Made by a program: the position numbers and the translations under genes. From the NCBI RefSeq assembly GCF_006569185.2, contig NZ_VIGC02000021.1:51498-115497 (forward strand): DNA of 64,000 nt, given 5' to 3'. Positions 57,456 to 64,000 of the stretch are shown here, piece after piece. Source of the DNA: Litorilinea aerophila (lineage in GTDB: Bacteria > Chloroflexota > Anaerolineae > Caldilineales > Caldilineaceae). Under the pieces are notes generated by a model. The model saw only the letters and a program-made list of their open reading frames with translations, was not told the origin of the DNA and ran no database searches. How positions within the stretch are numbered: position 1 is the stretch's first letter; every line of letters starts with the position of its first letter.

Positions 57456-58652
57456 ATGTTAGTTCCTCGTTTGCGAGTTGTTCAGCTAGTCAATGGAATC
57501 GCTCTCAACACAAAAATGGGAGGCGCTGAAAGGTTCGGTGTCGAACTGGCGCGCCATTTTGATCAAGCGCGCATTGAACCGGTCGTCGCTGCACTATGGG
57601 AGTGGGATCGCGAGCATGAACAGGTATGGCGGAATCGCCTAGCTATCGAGGGGGTAACGACCGTTATTGGTCCACCTAAACGCGAGCGACAAGCATTCAA
57701 GAATTTTCTAGAGTCCATTGTCTCGCTCGGACGGCAGCTTGAAAAGCCGGTTGATGTAATACATAGTCAATGTGACTTTGGCGATGTGGCTGCGTTGTTA
57801 TTGGCGCGACAATTATCAGTAAAATTGCTTGTTAGGACTGCACACAATGAATTGGAATGGGCGAAGCGTCCCTGGCGCCGCTGGATTTTTGTAAATAGTA
57901 TTTATCCTCTTGTCTATGACATGGAACTAGGTGTGTCACAACGTGTTGTCGATACTCTCAATCAACGGCCTATGGCGAGATGGCTGCACAAAAAGGCGCT
58001 TGTATCATACAATGCCATCGACGTAGCACGATTTACCAATGGGATACCTGATACATCTCAATTTATTCGTGAAAAACTAAATATCCCTCCTACAGCTCCT
58101 GTTATCGGCTCTGTAGGACGTCTAACGAAGCAAAAAGGCTATCACCACTTTTTAGAAGCTGCTGCAATCGTTTCTGCAACTATCCCATCTGCCAAGTTTC
58201 TACTCGTGGGTAGCGGCGAAGAAGAGGCCAACTTAAAGCGGATGGCTCAAGATCTTCAACTGCAAAATCACGTTATCTTCGCTGGTGCCCAAGCCCATGT
58301 CGAGCCGTTCCTATCGATTATGGATGTTTTTGTGTCTTCTTCACTGTGGGAAGGGTTGCCCACAGTCATTCTTGAAGCTTTATTAGTGGGGGTGCCCGTT
58401 GTGGGGACCGCTGTTTCAGGGACTGAGGAATTGGTAAAGGGAAGCGAAATAGGGTGTTTAGTTGAACCCGGAAATCCTCGCGCGCTGGCGCTAGGTATTC
58501 TTGCTATGCTCAGTCACCCACCAGATGCAGCGGCACGCCGACGCGCCAAAGATTTCATCAAACATCAATTTTCTATTACCTCGATTTCATCTCAGATGGA
58601 ACAGTTGTATCTTCGTTTGCTCCGACAAAAAGATAATGGCGGAGTCATCTAG
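57456..58652 (+). CDS. Glycosyltransferase family 4
   Basis: 398 residues, 3 nt after the pyruvyl transferase. [119 protein letters not shown] (E(x)7E). Paralogue of 53623-54882. Tail-to-tail (2-nt gap) with the methyltransferase gene at 58655. Confidence 0.9.
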   Translation: MLVPRLRVVQLVNGIALNTKMGGAERFGVELARHFDQARIEPVVAALWEWDREHEQVWRNRLAIEGVTTVIGPPKRERQAFKNFLESIVSLGRQLEKPVDVIHSQCDFGDVAALLLARQLSVKLLVRTAHNELEWAKRPWRRWIFVNSIYPLVYDMELGVSQRVVDTLNQRPMARWLHKKALVSYNAIDVARFTNGIPDTSQFIREKLNIPPTAPVIGSVGRLTKQKGYHHFLEAAAIVSATIPSAKFLLVGSGEEEANLKRMAQDLQLQNHVIFAGAQAHVEPFLSIMDVFVSSSLWEGLPTVILEALLVGVPVVGTAVSGTEELVKGSEIGCLVEPGNPRALALGILAMLSHPPDAAARRRAKDFIKHQFSITSISSQMEQLYLRLLRQKDNGGVI

Positions 58653-58654
58653 AT

Positions 58655-59410
58655 TTAAACTCGTAAAATGTGCAAACGACTTTTCATAATGAATTGAAAA
58701 CCCTGTTGCCGATTGGCAAAATAGTCATCTACAGCTTGCCTACAGCCGCTCCAATGGGCATAATCATCAATAATTAATCTCCCGCCCACAGAAAGATACG
58801 GCACGATTCGCTCAAGACAAGTCATCACAGAGTCATACCAGTCGCAATCGATATGGGCCAGCGCCACGGCCTGATCTACATACAGTGTCTCCTCATAGTA
58901 GCCTTGAACAAGACTTACTTGGTGAATGGAAACAGGATAGCCGAATCGCGCAAAATTGTGTTTGACTTCTGCTATCAGATTGGTCCGATAGCCATAGTAT
59001 AGCGTCCCTTTTAGCCCTACCGCCTTCTTGCATTGGATGAGGGCATAGCGCTGATGAGCATCTTGACCATCACGTTCTGAAGGCGGGGGTATCGTCTCAA
59101 AAGCGTCGAATATCAGCAATGGTCGCCTTGAATGCTTGGCCGCTGCCATGACAATGGCCGAACCTCCCAGTGCAGTTCCGGCTTCAATGAGAACGCCAGG
59201 AATCTGCCGGGATTCCACATCTTTGACAGTCTCATATAAATCAATCAGCGCAGACATATCTAGATAGGTGAGCCTTTCTGCACGTATTCGTTTCAAAAGG
59301 CTGAAACCAATAGGATCTTTAAGAAAAAACTTTGCCCAATGGATGAAATGATGAATCCCTTGAGGGAAACTCCGGAAATAATTTAAAAAAACTTGCTGGC
59401 GTGTTACCAT
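58655..59410 (-). CDS. TylF/MycF-type sugar O-methyltransferase, start codon at an IS junction
   Basis: 251 residues from ATG 59410. The frame could start at 59425, but that ATG lies inside the inserted IS; the ATG at 59410 belongs to the 8-bp target duplication and was the natural start. Motifs: [22 protein letters not shown] (SAM loop), [72 protein letters not shown] (metal-binding Asp pair). These match macrocin/mycinamicin O-methyltransferases. The insertion has removed its native upstream region, so expression may now be weak or IS-driven. Confidence 0.88.
   Translation of the reverse strand: MVTRQQVFLNYFRSFPQGIHHFIHWAKFFLKDPIGFSLLKRIRAERLTYLDMSALIDLYETVKDVESRQIPGVLIEAGTALGGSAIVMAAAKHSRRPLLIFDAFETIPPPSERDGQDAHQRYALIQCKKAVGLKGTLYYGYRTNLIAEVKHNFARFGYPVSIHQVSLVQGYYEETLYVDQAVALAHIDCDWYDSVMTCLERIVPYLSVGGRLIIDDYAHWSGCRQAVDDYFANRQQGFQFIMKSRLHILRV
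59403..59410. repeat. Target-site duplication, left copy (GTTACCAT)
   Basis: Identical to 60690-60697; brackets the IS1-like element. Confidence 0.85.
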
Positions 59411-60689
59411 GGGGTAGCTCTGCACAATAGCGTGGTGTCATGTACACCACTGTTCGATGGTGCGCTGGCGGGCCTTGGAAGGTCTGCCCCGGCATTTGGT
59501 CGGTGTCCATAGAGGTGGAGGAACCCGATAGGACCAAAGCTCTTCCATGCTCCATGGGTGGTCGGTGAGGCCGGTAGCCATAGCGAGTGTACGTGGCACC
59601 CAACGGAAACCCCGGCTGTCCACCGAGAGGCGGATGCGGAGGCTCTTGTGGGTTTCACACAGGTTGTAGACACATCCGATGATATACATGCCAGCCGTCA
59701 GAGTTTCTGTTTGGCGAGCCAGATGTCGAGTGCGACGTCCCAAGGTCGAGAGCCGCTGGCGGAAGCATTCAGCCGCTCGATGTAAGTCGTGTGGATGCAC
59801 ACACCGCCCTGGCTCAAGGCCAGCAGTTGCGTCACCAAAGCCTGGCCACCTTGGACGATGCGGCGCTCGATAGTCAATCCGGAGGCGGCACGGTGCTTGA
59901 CCACCTGGACAATCCCGATGGACGGCCAGGGGATGAGACGAGGTCGCCCCACCTGGCCGTAGCCAGGCAAGGGAGAACGAATGGTTCGCGGAAAGGCCTC
60001 CACATAGCTGGACAAGCCGTCCACCACCAAGAGCAGGGGGCGACACAGGGCCACCTAACGGATCTTCTGGGCCAGTTGCCGGATCAGGTGCTTGTCCCGC
60101 TACTCGCCCACCACACCCCCCAGCCACAGTCGGCTGGAAACCATCAGGGCCATGGCCATCCAGGCTGAGCCGCCCTGGGTCTTGACCTTGATCTCATCCG
60201 CCTGGACATGCCCCAAGTCCAGCCGGCTCTGGCCCACAATTTGCTCGTGGACGGCCTCACAATGCTCGCCTGCCCGACGCTACCACTTGCGGATGGTGCG
60301 CTCGTCGAAACCAAAGGCCTTGACGATAGCCACGGGGCGGACATCCGTAAGCCAGCAAAGTGAGCACGAGCATCACGGTGACGCTGTCCGTCTTCAGCCG
60401 GTAGAACAGACTCCCTTTGGTGGCACTGAATGTCTTGCCGCAGACGTGGCACCGATACCGCTTTTCTACCTGGCTATAGACCTGAATGTTGCCTTTGCCC
60501 TACGCCCTACTTGCCCTGCTGTCCTCTTGCCGGACAATCGATGTTGGGGCAAATACAGTCTGTGGGTTCATGGATGCACCTCCTTGGGGTTCGAGTCAGG
60601 AGGATTGTGTTCATGAACCCTTCTTTCGTCAATTTCGTCGCTACTCCGTCGGTGAACCGCTTTCCATCACGCTATTGTGCGCTCCTACC
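59411..60689 (-). mobile_element. Decayed IS1-family-like insertion sequence, about 1.28 kb
   Basis: Terminal inverted repeats: left begins GGGGTAGCTCTGCACAATAG (59411), right end read inward from 60689 is GGTAGGAGCGCACAATAGCG; the inner GCACAATAGCGTG is identical. It is flanked by an 8-bp duplication. The only gene is a broken transposase on the minus strand. The protein pattern (zinc-finger N-terminus, IERLN...RQ..LGRR C-terminus) is IS1-like, although the element is longer than IS1 itself. Confidence 0.85.
59438..60480 (-). pseudogene. IS1-like transposase, multiply disrupted
   Basis: Joining frames gives a coherent protein: VEKRYRCHVCGKTFSATKGS (zinc finger), YRLKTDSVTVMLVLTLLAYG, then after a frameshift near 60352 VAIVKAFGFDERTIRKW, a TAG near 60285, QADEIKV (catalytic Asp), a TAG at about 60100 and another at about 60055, LLLVVDGLSSYVEAF (second Asp), TTYIERLNA (catalytic Glu), a second frameshift near 59770, then RQRLSTLGRRTRHLARQTET and YIIGCVYNLCETHKSL. 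At least three stops, all TAG, and two frameshifts. Not functional. Confidence 0.85.
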
Positions 60690-60697
60690 GTTACCAT
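60690..60697. repeat. Target-site duplication, right copy (GTTACCAT)
   Basis: Matches 59403-59410. Without the IS, the methyltransferase stop at 60709 would lie about 11 nt before the ATG of the TylF-like gene. Confidence 0.85.
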
Positions 60698-60708
60698 AGC
60701 AATGCTAA

Positions 60709-61431
60709 TCAATGTTTTGACGCAATTACAACATAATTCTTAGGATACCCGGCAACGGTATACTTGTGCCGGAGCTCGAGACGATGGAACACCATTGACA
60801 AAGAGAAAAAAAGCGCCTTCATTCCAATCATCCAGGGAGGAAAAAAGATACGTTCCCAAGTTTGCTGAAAATTGTGTGGTGTCCAAGGCAAATAGCGGCC
60901 TATCCGGTTCAACTGATAACCAATTGTACCGTAGAATCCTTCCAGCCAATCTATCCGTTCGATTGAGAAACCCGCTTTCTCGATCAAATACCGCAATCCA
61001 TATTGGGTATAGCGATAAAAATCATAAGGTTCTTCATGTTCCTCGTAGAAAAGAGGCCCCGTGATCAAGATTTTACCCCTTGGCTTTAATAGACGTCGCA
61101 ACTCAATTAGCACGTCCAGTGGTTCAGGAAGATGCTCAATCACTTGTGTAAGGAGAATATACTCATACCATTCGTCAAGCACCGGAATGGCTGCCAGATC
61201 ACATACATAAGTGGGAGCTGCGTACAGTTTATCTACTTTGGTAAAGTCTGCTGAGTGGTATTGCGCATGTTGAAAGAGGGCTCGATAGGGGGCCTCGCCA
61301 GCCCCAGCATCAAAAACCTTTGCGCCTAGAGGAATTTGAGACGCAAAATCGGCTATCACCAGATACAAACGGGCACGAGAAGAATTAAAATTGACAGTTT
61401 TAGTTAATTGCTGTTGGATCCGTCGAAGCAT
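60709..61431 (-). CDS. Class I SAM-dependent methyltransferase
   Basis: 240 residues. [16 protein letters not shown] (SAM motif I), [79 protein letters not shown], the usual methyltransf_11 order including the IEHL motif. The C-terminal 60 residues are hydrophobic and may bind a lipid-linked or large substrate. Before the IS insertion it formed an operon with the TylF-like gene. Its start lies about 40 nt from the IS4-like element. Confidence 0.88.
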   Translation of the reverse strand: MLRRIQQQLTKTVNFNSSRARLYLVIADFASQIPLGAKVFDAGAGEAPYRALFQHAQYHSADFTKVDKLYAAPTYVCDLAAIPVLDEWYEYILLTQVIEHLPEPLDVLIELRRLLKPRGKILITGPLFYEEHEEPYDFYRYTQYGLRYLIEKAGFSIERIDWLEGFYGTIGYQLNRIGRYLPWTPHNFQQTWERIFFPPWMIGMKALFFSLSMVFHRLELRHKYTVAGYPKNYVVIASKH

Positions 61432-61461
61432 CGAAAGTGTCCTTGATTTTCCACAATTTTT

Positions 61462-61470
61462 TCAAGAGAT
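61462..61470. repeat. Target-site duplication of the IS4-like element, left copy (TCAAGAGAT)
   Basis: Identical to 62075-62083. Confidence 0.8.
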
Positions 61471-62074
61471 CTAGCCACCCATCACTTTAGAGGATAATAA
61501 AAGAAGAGGTTGGTTTGAGACGTCTGATACACTGTTTGTAAGCCAACAAACCGTATCAAGGAGCGTCCTATGCAAACCAACCTCCATCTGTATCATAACG
61601 TATTGGCGCGACTTGGCCAACTGCTGCCGAGGGAACGGATCACGCGACGGCGAAATATGGCGTTGCTGGTGGTCGGTCTGTATCTGAGCCGGTCGGTGCA
61701 TCTGTCGCTGGTGGTGCGCAAGTGGCCGAGTGCGAGCAAGGAGCCGAGTCTGGTGAATCGGCTGCGCAGGTTTCTGATCAACCGCCGTCTTGAGGTGCGG
61801 CGCTGGTACGAGCCGGTTGTGCTCGAATTGCTGAGGTCGGCGGCGGGGTCGCCCATCCGTCTGGTGATTGACGCCACCAAGGTGGGACAGCACCATCGGC
61901 TGCTGACCATCGGTCTGGCCTACAAGCGGCGGACCTTGCCGCTGGTGTGGAGCGTGCATCGAGGCAGCCGAGGACACACCTCATCGGTTAGGACTGGATC
62001 GAACGTTGTATCAGGCTCGGACAACCCGTCCCTATTCGTTTCACGACTTACTTCCCAAAGTGATGTGTGGCTAG
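61471..62074 (+). mobile_element. Internally deleted IS4-like element, 604 bp
   Basis: Ends are inverted repeats: CTAGCCACCCATCACTTTAG at the left; CTAGCCACACATCACTTTGG reading inward from 62074. It is bracketed by a 9-bp duplication. It contains only the first part of a transposase gene; the internal two-thirds expected for a full element is missing, leaving a MITE-like derivative. Confidence 0.82.
61570..61980 (+). pseudogene. IS4-like transposase, N-terminal fragment
   Basis: About 137 residues match the N-terminal region of IS4-type transposases: MQTNLHLYHNVLARLGQLLP, ALLVVGLYLSRSVHLS, VNRLRRFLINRRLEVRRWYEPV, and the first catalytic Asp in IRLVIDATKVGQHHRLLTIGLAYK with LPLVWSVHRGSRGHT. 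After about 61980 the frame continues to 62097 but with unrelated sequence, so the second Asp and the Glu are lost. Confidence 0.82.
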
Positions 62075-62083
62075 TCAAGAGAT
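62075..62083. repeat. Target-site duplication of the IS4-like element, right copy (TCAAGAGAT)
   Basis: See 61462-61470. The remaining 110 nt to 62193 show nothing. Confidence 0.8.
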
Positions 62084-62193
62084 TAAAAAGACGGTGAGAA
62101 GCAGCCATGCAGCTACCTCTCACCATGCCCTCAAACGACCAATTCAGAAGATACTGACTAAGCGTCGAATGCGCTTGACTTCGCTCCATTCAG

Positions 62194-63639
62194 CTACTGA
62201 ATCGGGATCCCGTTGTAGTCTTCGGCCACACTGCCGGAGCCTGGAACTGCTGTCTGAATACGAACGACAGCAATAAGCTGGCTACCAGCTGGTCCTTTGA
62301 TAATGGCACCACCACCGAAACCACCACCCGGATTGGCCTCAGGATTGCCAAATTCCAGCAATTTAGCCGTATCCCCTGAGGCGAGCGTGGCGTTTGAGTT
62401 TGCTTTGGCGCCAGGATCAATCGAAGAAATAGTGTGTGTACCGATCAAATTTCCGAGCTTATCGCGATATTCGACGACCACGTTATTGACTGTGCTAGAG
62501 CCGACATTCTGAATAGCAATGAAGGCCCGCTGGCGTGTTCCTGTTGCAAAGTTGGCATCACTCGTGTAGCGAACATAAGGCAGCGCCAATGTGCTGGCAC
62601 CACTTGCCTCGCCCAGGAACGCTGTACTGAACGACGGGGCAGCAAATGCCTTCGCAATGACGACAATCGGCTGAGAGCTTGTCACCGTAGCAGCGCCGCT
62701 GTAATTCACGGGATTTTTGTCGCAAGCCAGGAAGCTTGCCTTGGCGCCAGGCTGAATCGTCTTCGTGTCAGTGGCGCCGCCGGGACTATAGGTCACGGTC
62801 ACACTCGCTGCACTAGTTCCTACGTTCTGCACAGCGTACGCGGTAGAGGCGTTTGTTCCAGAAAGCTGGCAGAGTGCTGTAGCAACGTAGACTGTATTGG
62901 CACCTGCAGACACACCCTCAAAGGCTGTAGCCTGAACACTGTTGGTCGAAAGCTCCAAAACTGAGCCGACAATGTTTGCCGGAGTAGAAGTGCCTGAACG
63001 TACAGCCGTCACTATTGCTGAGCCGTTCAGAGAGGCAGGCAGGCCAGGTAGTGTCCCCATGTCATAGTACTTAGCGGCACCTGCCGGGATATTGGTCTCA
63101 GTGAGTGTGGTCAGCGGACTACCTGGGTTTGCAGCATCGAAAATCTGCAACGTGACATCGACGGGTACAGACTCCGTGTTCTGGATAGAAAATTTTGAAG
63201 TGGTATTGAACTGATTCTTCAATACGGTTGCAAGTAGCACATTCGAAGTGGCGTTACTAAAGCCGTTGGACAAAGGGCGGTTTCTTACCGTTGTAGACTG
63301 GGGTATCTGCACCAATGTGGCTACAATAGGTTGGTCTGACCCCATGACGGCCGAGCCCAAGAAGTTGGAGGGTAACGCTTCATCGCCGGTCAGTCCGCCA
63401 ACGAACATAGAGTCACTAGCACCAGCGTTGAGGGTTCGCGTTACAGTAATGGGCGTGTCCGATTTCTCATTATAGAATTGAAACTGGATTGTGGCAGTGC
63501 CAGTTCCAACATTCTGATAAGTAATCGATGTCACAAACTGGGTATTGTAAGCAGGATCTTGTGCTGTTGCAATACCAAACGATGTGATTAGCAATGCAAT
63601 AGCTGTGAATATAGCTATATTCAACTTAAGATGTTTCAT
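62194..63639 (-). CDS. Secreted protein built of repeated beta domains
   Basis: 481 residues with a cleavable-type signal ([20 protein letters not shown], then FGIATAQ). At least four related segments follow, each beginning with a (Y/I/V)QN(V/T) turn: [79 protein letters not shown], each with a downstream G-A-x-A/S turn and a G-S-A-x-V-x-S-x-x-P-I-V strand. No enzyme motif. Likely a surface or extracellular matrix protein; AT-richer than the core genes. GGGAGA precedes the ATG and a good promoter lies at 63716-63744. Confidence 0.82.
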   Translation of the reverse strand: MKHLKLNIAIFTAIALLITSFGIATAQDPAYNTQFVTSITYQNVGTGTATIQFQFYNEKSDTPITVTRTLNAGASDSMFVGGLTGDEALPSNFLGSAVMGSDQPIVATLVQIPQSTTVRNRPLSNGFSNATSNVLLATVLKNQFNTTSKFSIQNTESVPVDVTLQIFDAANPGSPLTTLTETNIPAGAAKYYDMGTLPGLPASLNGSAIVTAVRSGTSTPANIVGSVLELSTNSVQATAFEGVSAGANTVYVATALCQLSGTNASTAYAVQNVGTSAASVTVTYSPGGATDTKTIQPGAKASFLACDKNPVNYSGAATVTSSQPIVVIAKAFAAPSFSTAFLGEASGASTLALPYVRYTSDANFATGTRQRAFIAIQNVGSSTVNNVVVEYRDKLGNLIGTHTISSIDPGAKANSNATLASGDTAKLLEFGNPEANPGGGFGGGAIIKGPAGSQLIAVVRIQTAVPGSGSVAEDYNGIPIQ

Positions 63640-63715
63640 AGGTCTTCTCCCTTTCTCTACGACAAAGTCTTCGTTGCTCGTTCCCCTCTAAACAGATGAA
63701 CTGTCTATGGTTAAT

Positions 63716-63744
63716 AGCATAATAACCCATAGTGTTTTTGGCAA
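63716..63744 (-). promoter_or_regulatory. Sigma70-type promoter of the secreted repeat protein gene
   Basis: Minus strand TTGCCA (63739-63744), 17-nt spacer, TATGCT (63716-63721), about 75 nt upstream of the ATG. Confidence 0.55.
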
Positions 63745-63887
63745 TACCTCGTAGGTAGTATTTTGCCCGTAGCTTAAGATCTTCAGAGAGAAAGGCCAGC
63801 TAGGATGTCCTAGATCCGGTCGATATTTATTTGAGGTGAATCAGTGAATCAGGACCTTCTGGCGTCTACTTAATATTACAACCGCAT

Positions 63888-64000
63888 TTATGGTGGTACT
63901 GCAGAATATGAGTAGCCGAGATCGTCCAGAAGGCGGCGACGGTGGCTCAAGCGGGCGAGGAGCCGTTTGGCTCGCCGCCACAGGGACCAGGCCAGGCGGA
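63888..64000 (-). CDS. C-terminal end of a truncated-by-window coding region, possibly a transposase
   Basis: One minus-strand frame is open from the window edge to a TAA at 63888-63890 and reads RLAWSLWRRAKRLLARLSHR then RRLLDDLGYSYSAVPP. The basic, Arg/Leu-rich tail resembles the ends of IS transposases but cannot be assigned. Confidence 0.3.
   Translation of the reverse strand, partial: RLAWSLWRRAKRLLARLSHRRRLLDDLGYSYSAVPP

Overview
The window looks like a chromosomal segment of a high-GC Chloroflexota bacterium, probably Caldilineaceae-like (Litorilinea/Caldilinea relatives). This is inferred from the style of the solute-binding lipoproteins (LLxAC lipobox, then Ala/Gln/Glu-rich linkers), the many sugar and peptide ABC transporters with one separately encoded MsmX/UgpC-type ATPase, the DUF4012, DUF2723 and GT-C membrane proteins, an archaeal-type phosphoglycerate mutase, a caspase-family protein and frequent GTG/TTG starts. 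No rRNA is present. A selenocysteine tRNA (32458-32553) shows that the organism probably decodes UGA as Sec.

Layout. 1-318: 3' end of a LmbE/PIG-L deacetylase. 402-4151 (minus): carbohydrate ABC transporter (two permeases, then the binding lipoprotein) with a good sigma70 promoter. 4418-8022 (minus): murA, a YgeY-type M20 hydrolase and carbamate kinase, preceded by a promoter and a folded leader with cobalamin-riboswitch-like blocks; this MurA has Asp in place of the fosfomycin-target Cys. 8797-11818: a membrane protein and gyrB. 12018-17954: peptide ABC importer plus an M20 amidohydrolase, with a consensus promoter, a 436-nt leader and two intercistronic hairpins. 18067-19355: the sugar-transporter ATPase as a single transcription unit. 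19450-21464: apgM and a sirtuin.

21439-28591 (minus) is a cell-surface cluster: a sortase-fold lipoprotein lacking the catalytic His and Cys, a GT2/phosphoglycosyl-transferase fusion, an SH3-DUF11 protein, a DUF2723 membrane protein and a DUF4012 protein. Divergent from it is a 1128-residue protein joining an N-terminal caspase domain to a C-terminal alpha/beta hydrolase, followed by tRNA-Sec and an apparent eight-gene operon (32749-42966: beta-rich protein, ATP-grasp, small PH-like membrane protein, tandem GNAT, GT4, three GT-C transferases with C-terminal beta domains). 42984-46255 (minus): USP and a Lon-family protease. 46458-48376 (minus): an anchored SBP_3 domain and an anchored glycoside hydrolase. 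48844-51275: site-2 protease, HD protein, prephenate dehydrogenase.

51362-58652 is a polysaccharide cluster (GT2, three GT4, Wzx-like flippase, pyruvyl transferase) that is clearly more AT-rich from about 52.3 kb, suggesting transfer. Beyond it, two minus-strand methyltransferase genes are separated by a decayed IS1-like element with an 8-bp target duplication that includes the start codon of the downstream gene. An internally deleted IS4-like element (9-bp duplication) lies just upstream. The window closes with a secreted repeat protein and the 3' end of one more coding region.

Across the window a palindromic repeat (arms like GGCAGAAATTC/GAATTTCTGCC, then GTGGTATTTACGCCAGACTGTA) occurs in at least five intergenic places, each time with the same side facing the start of a gene.
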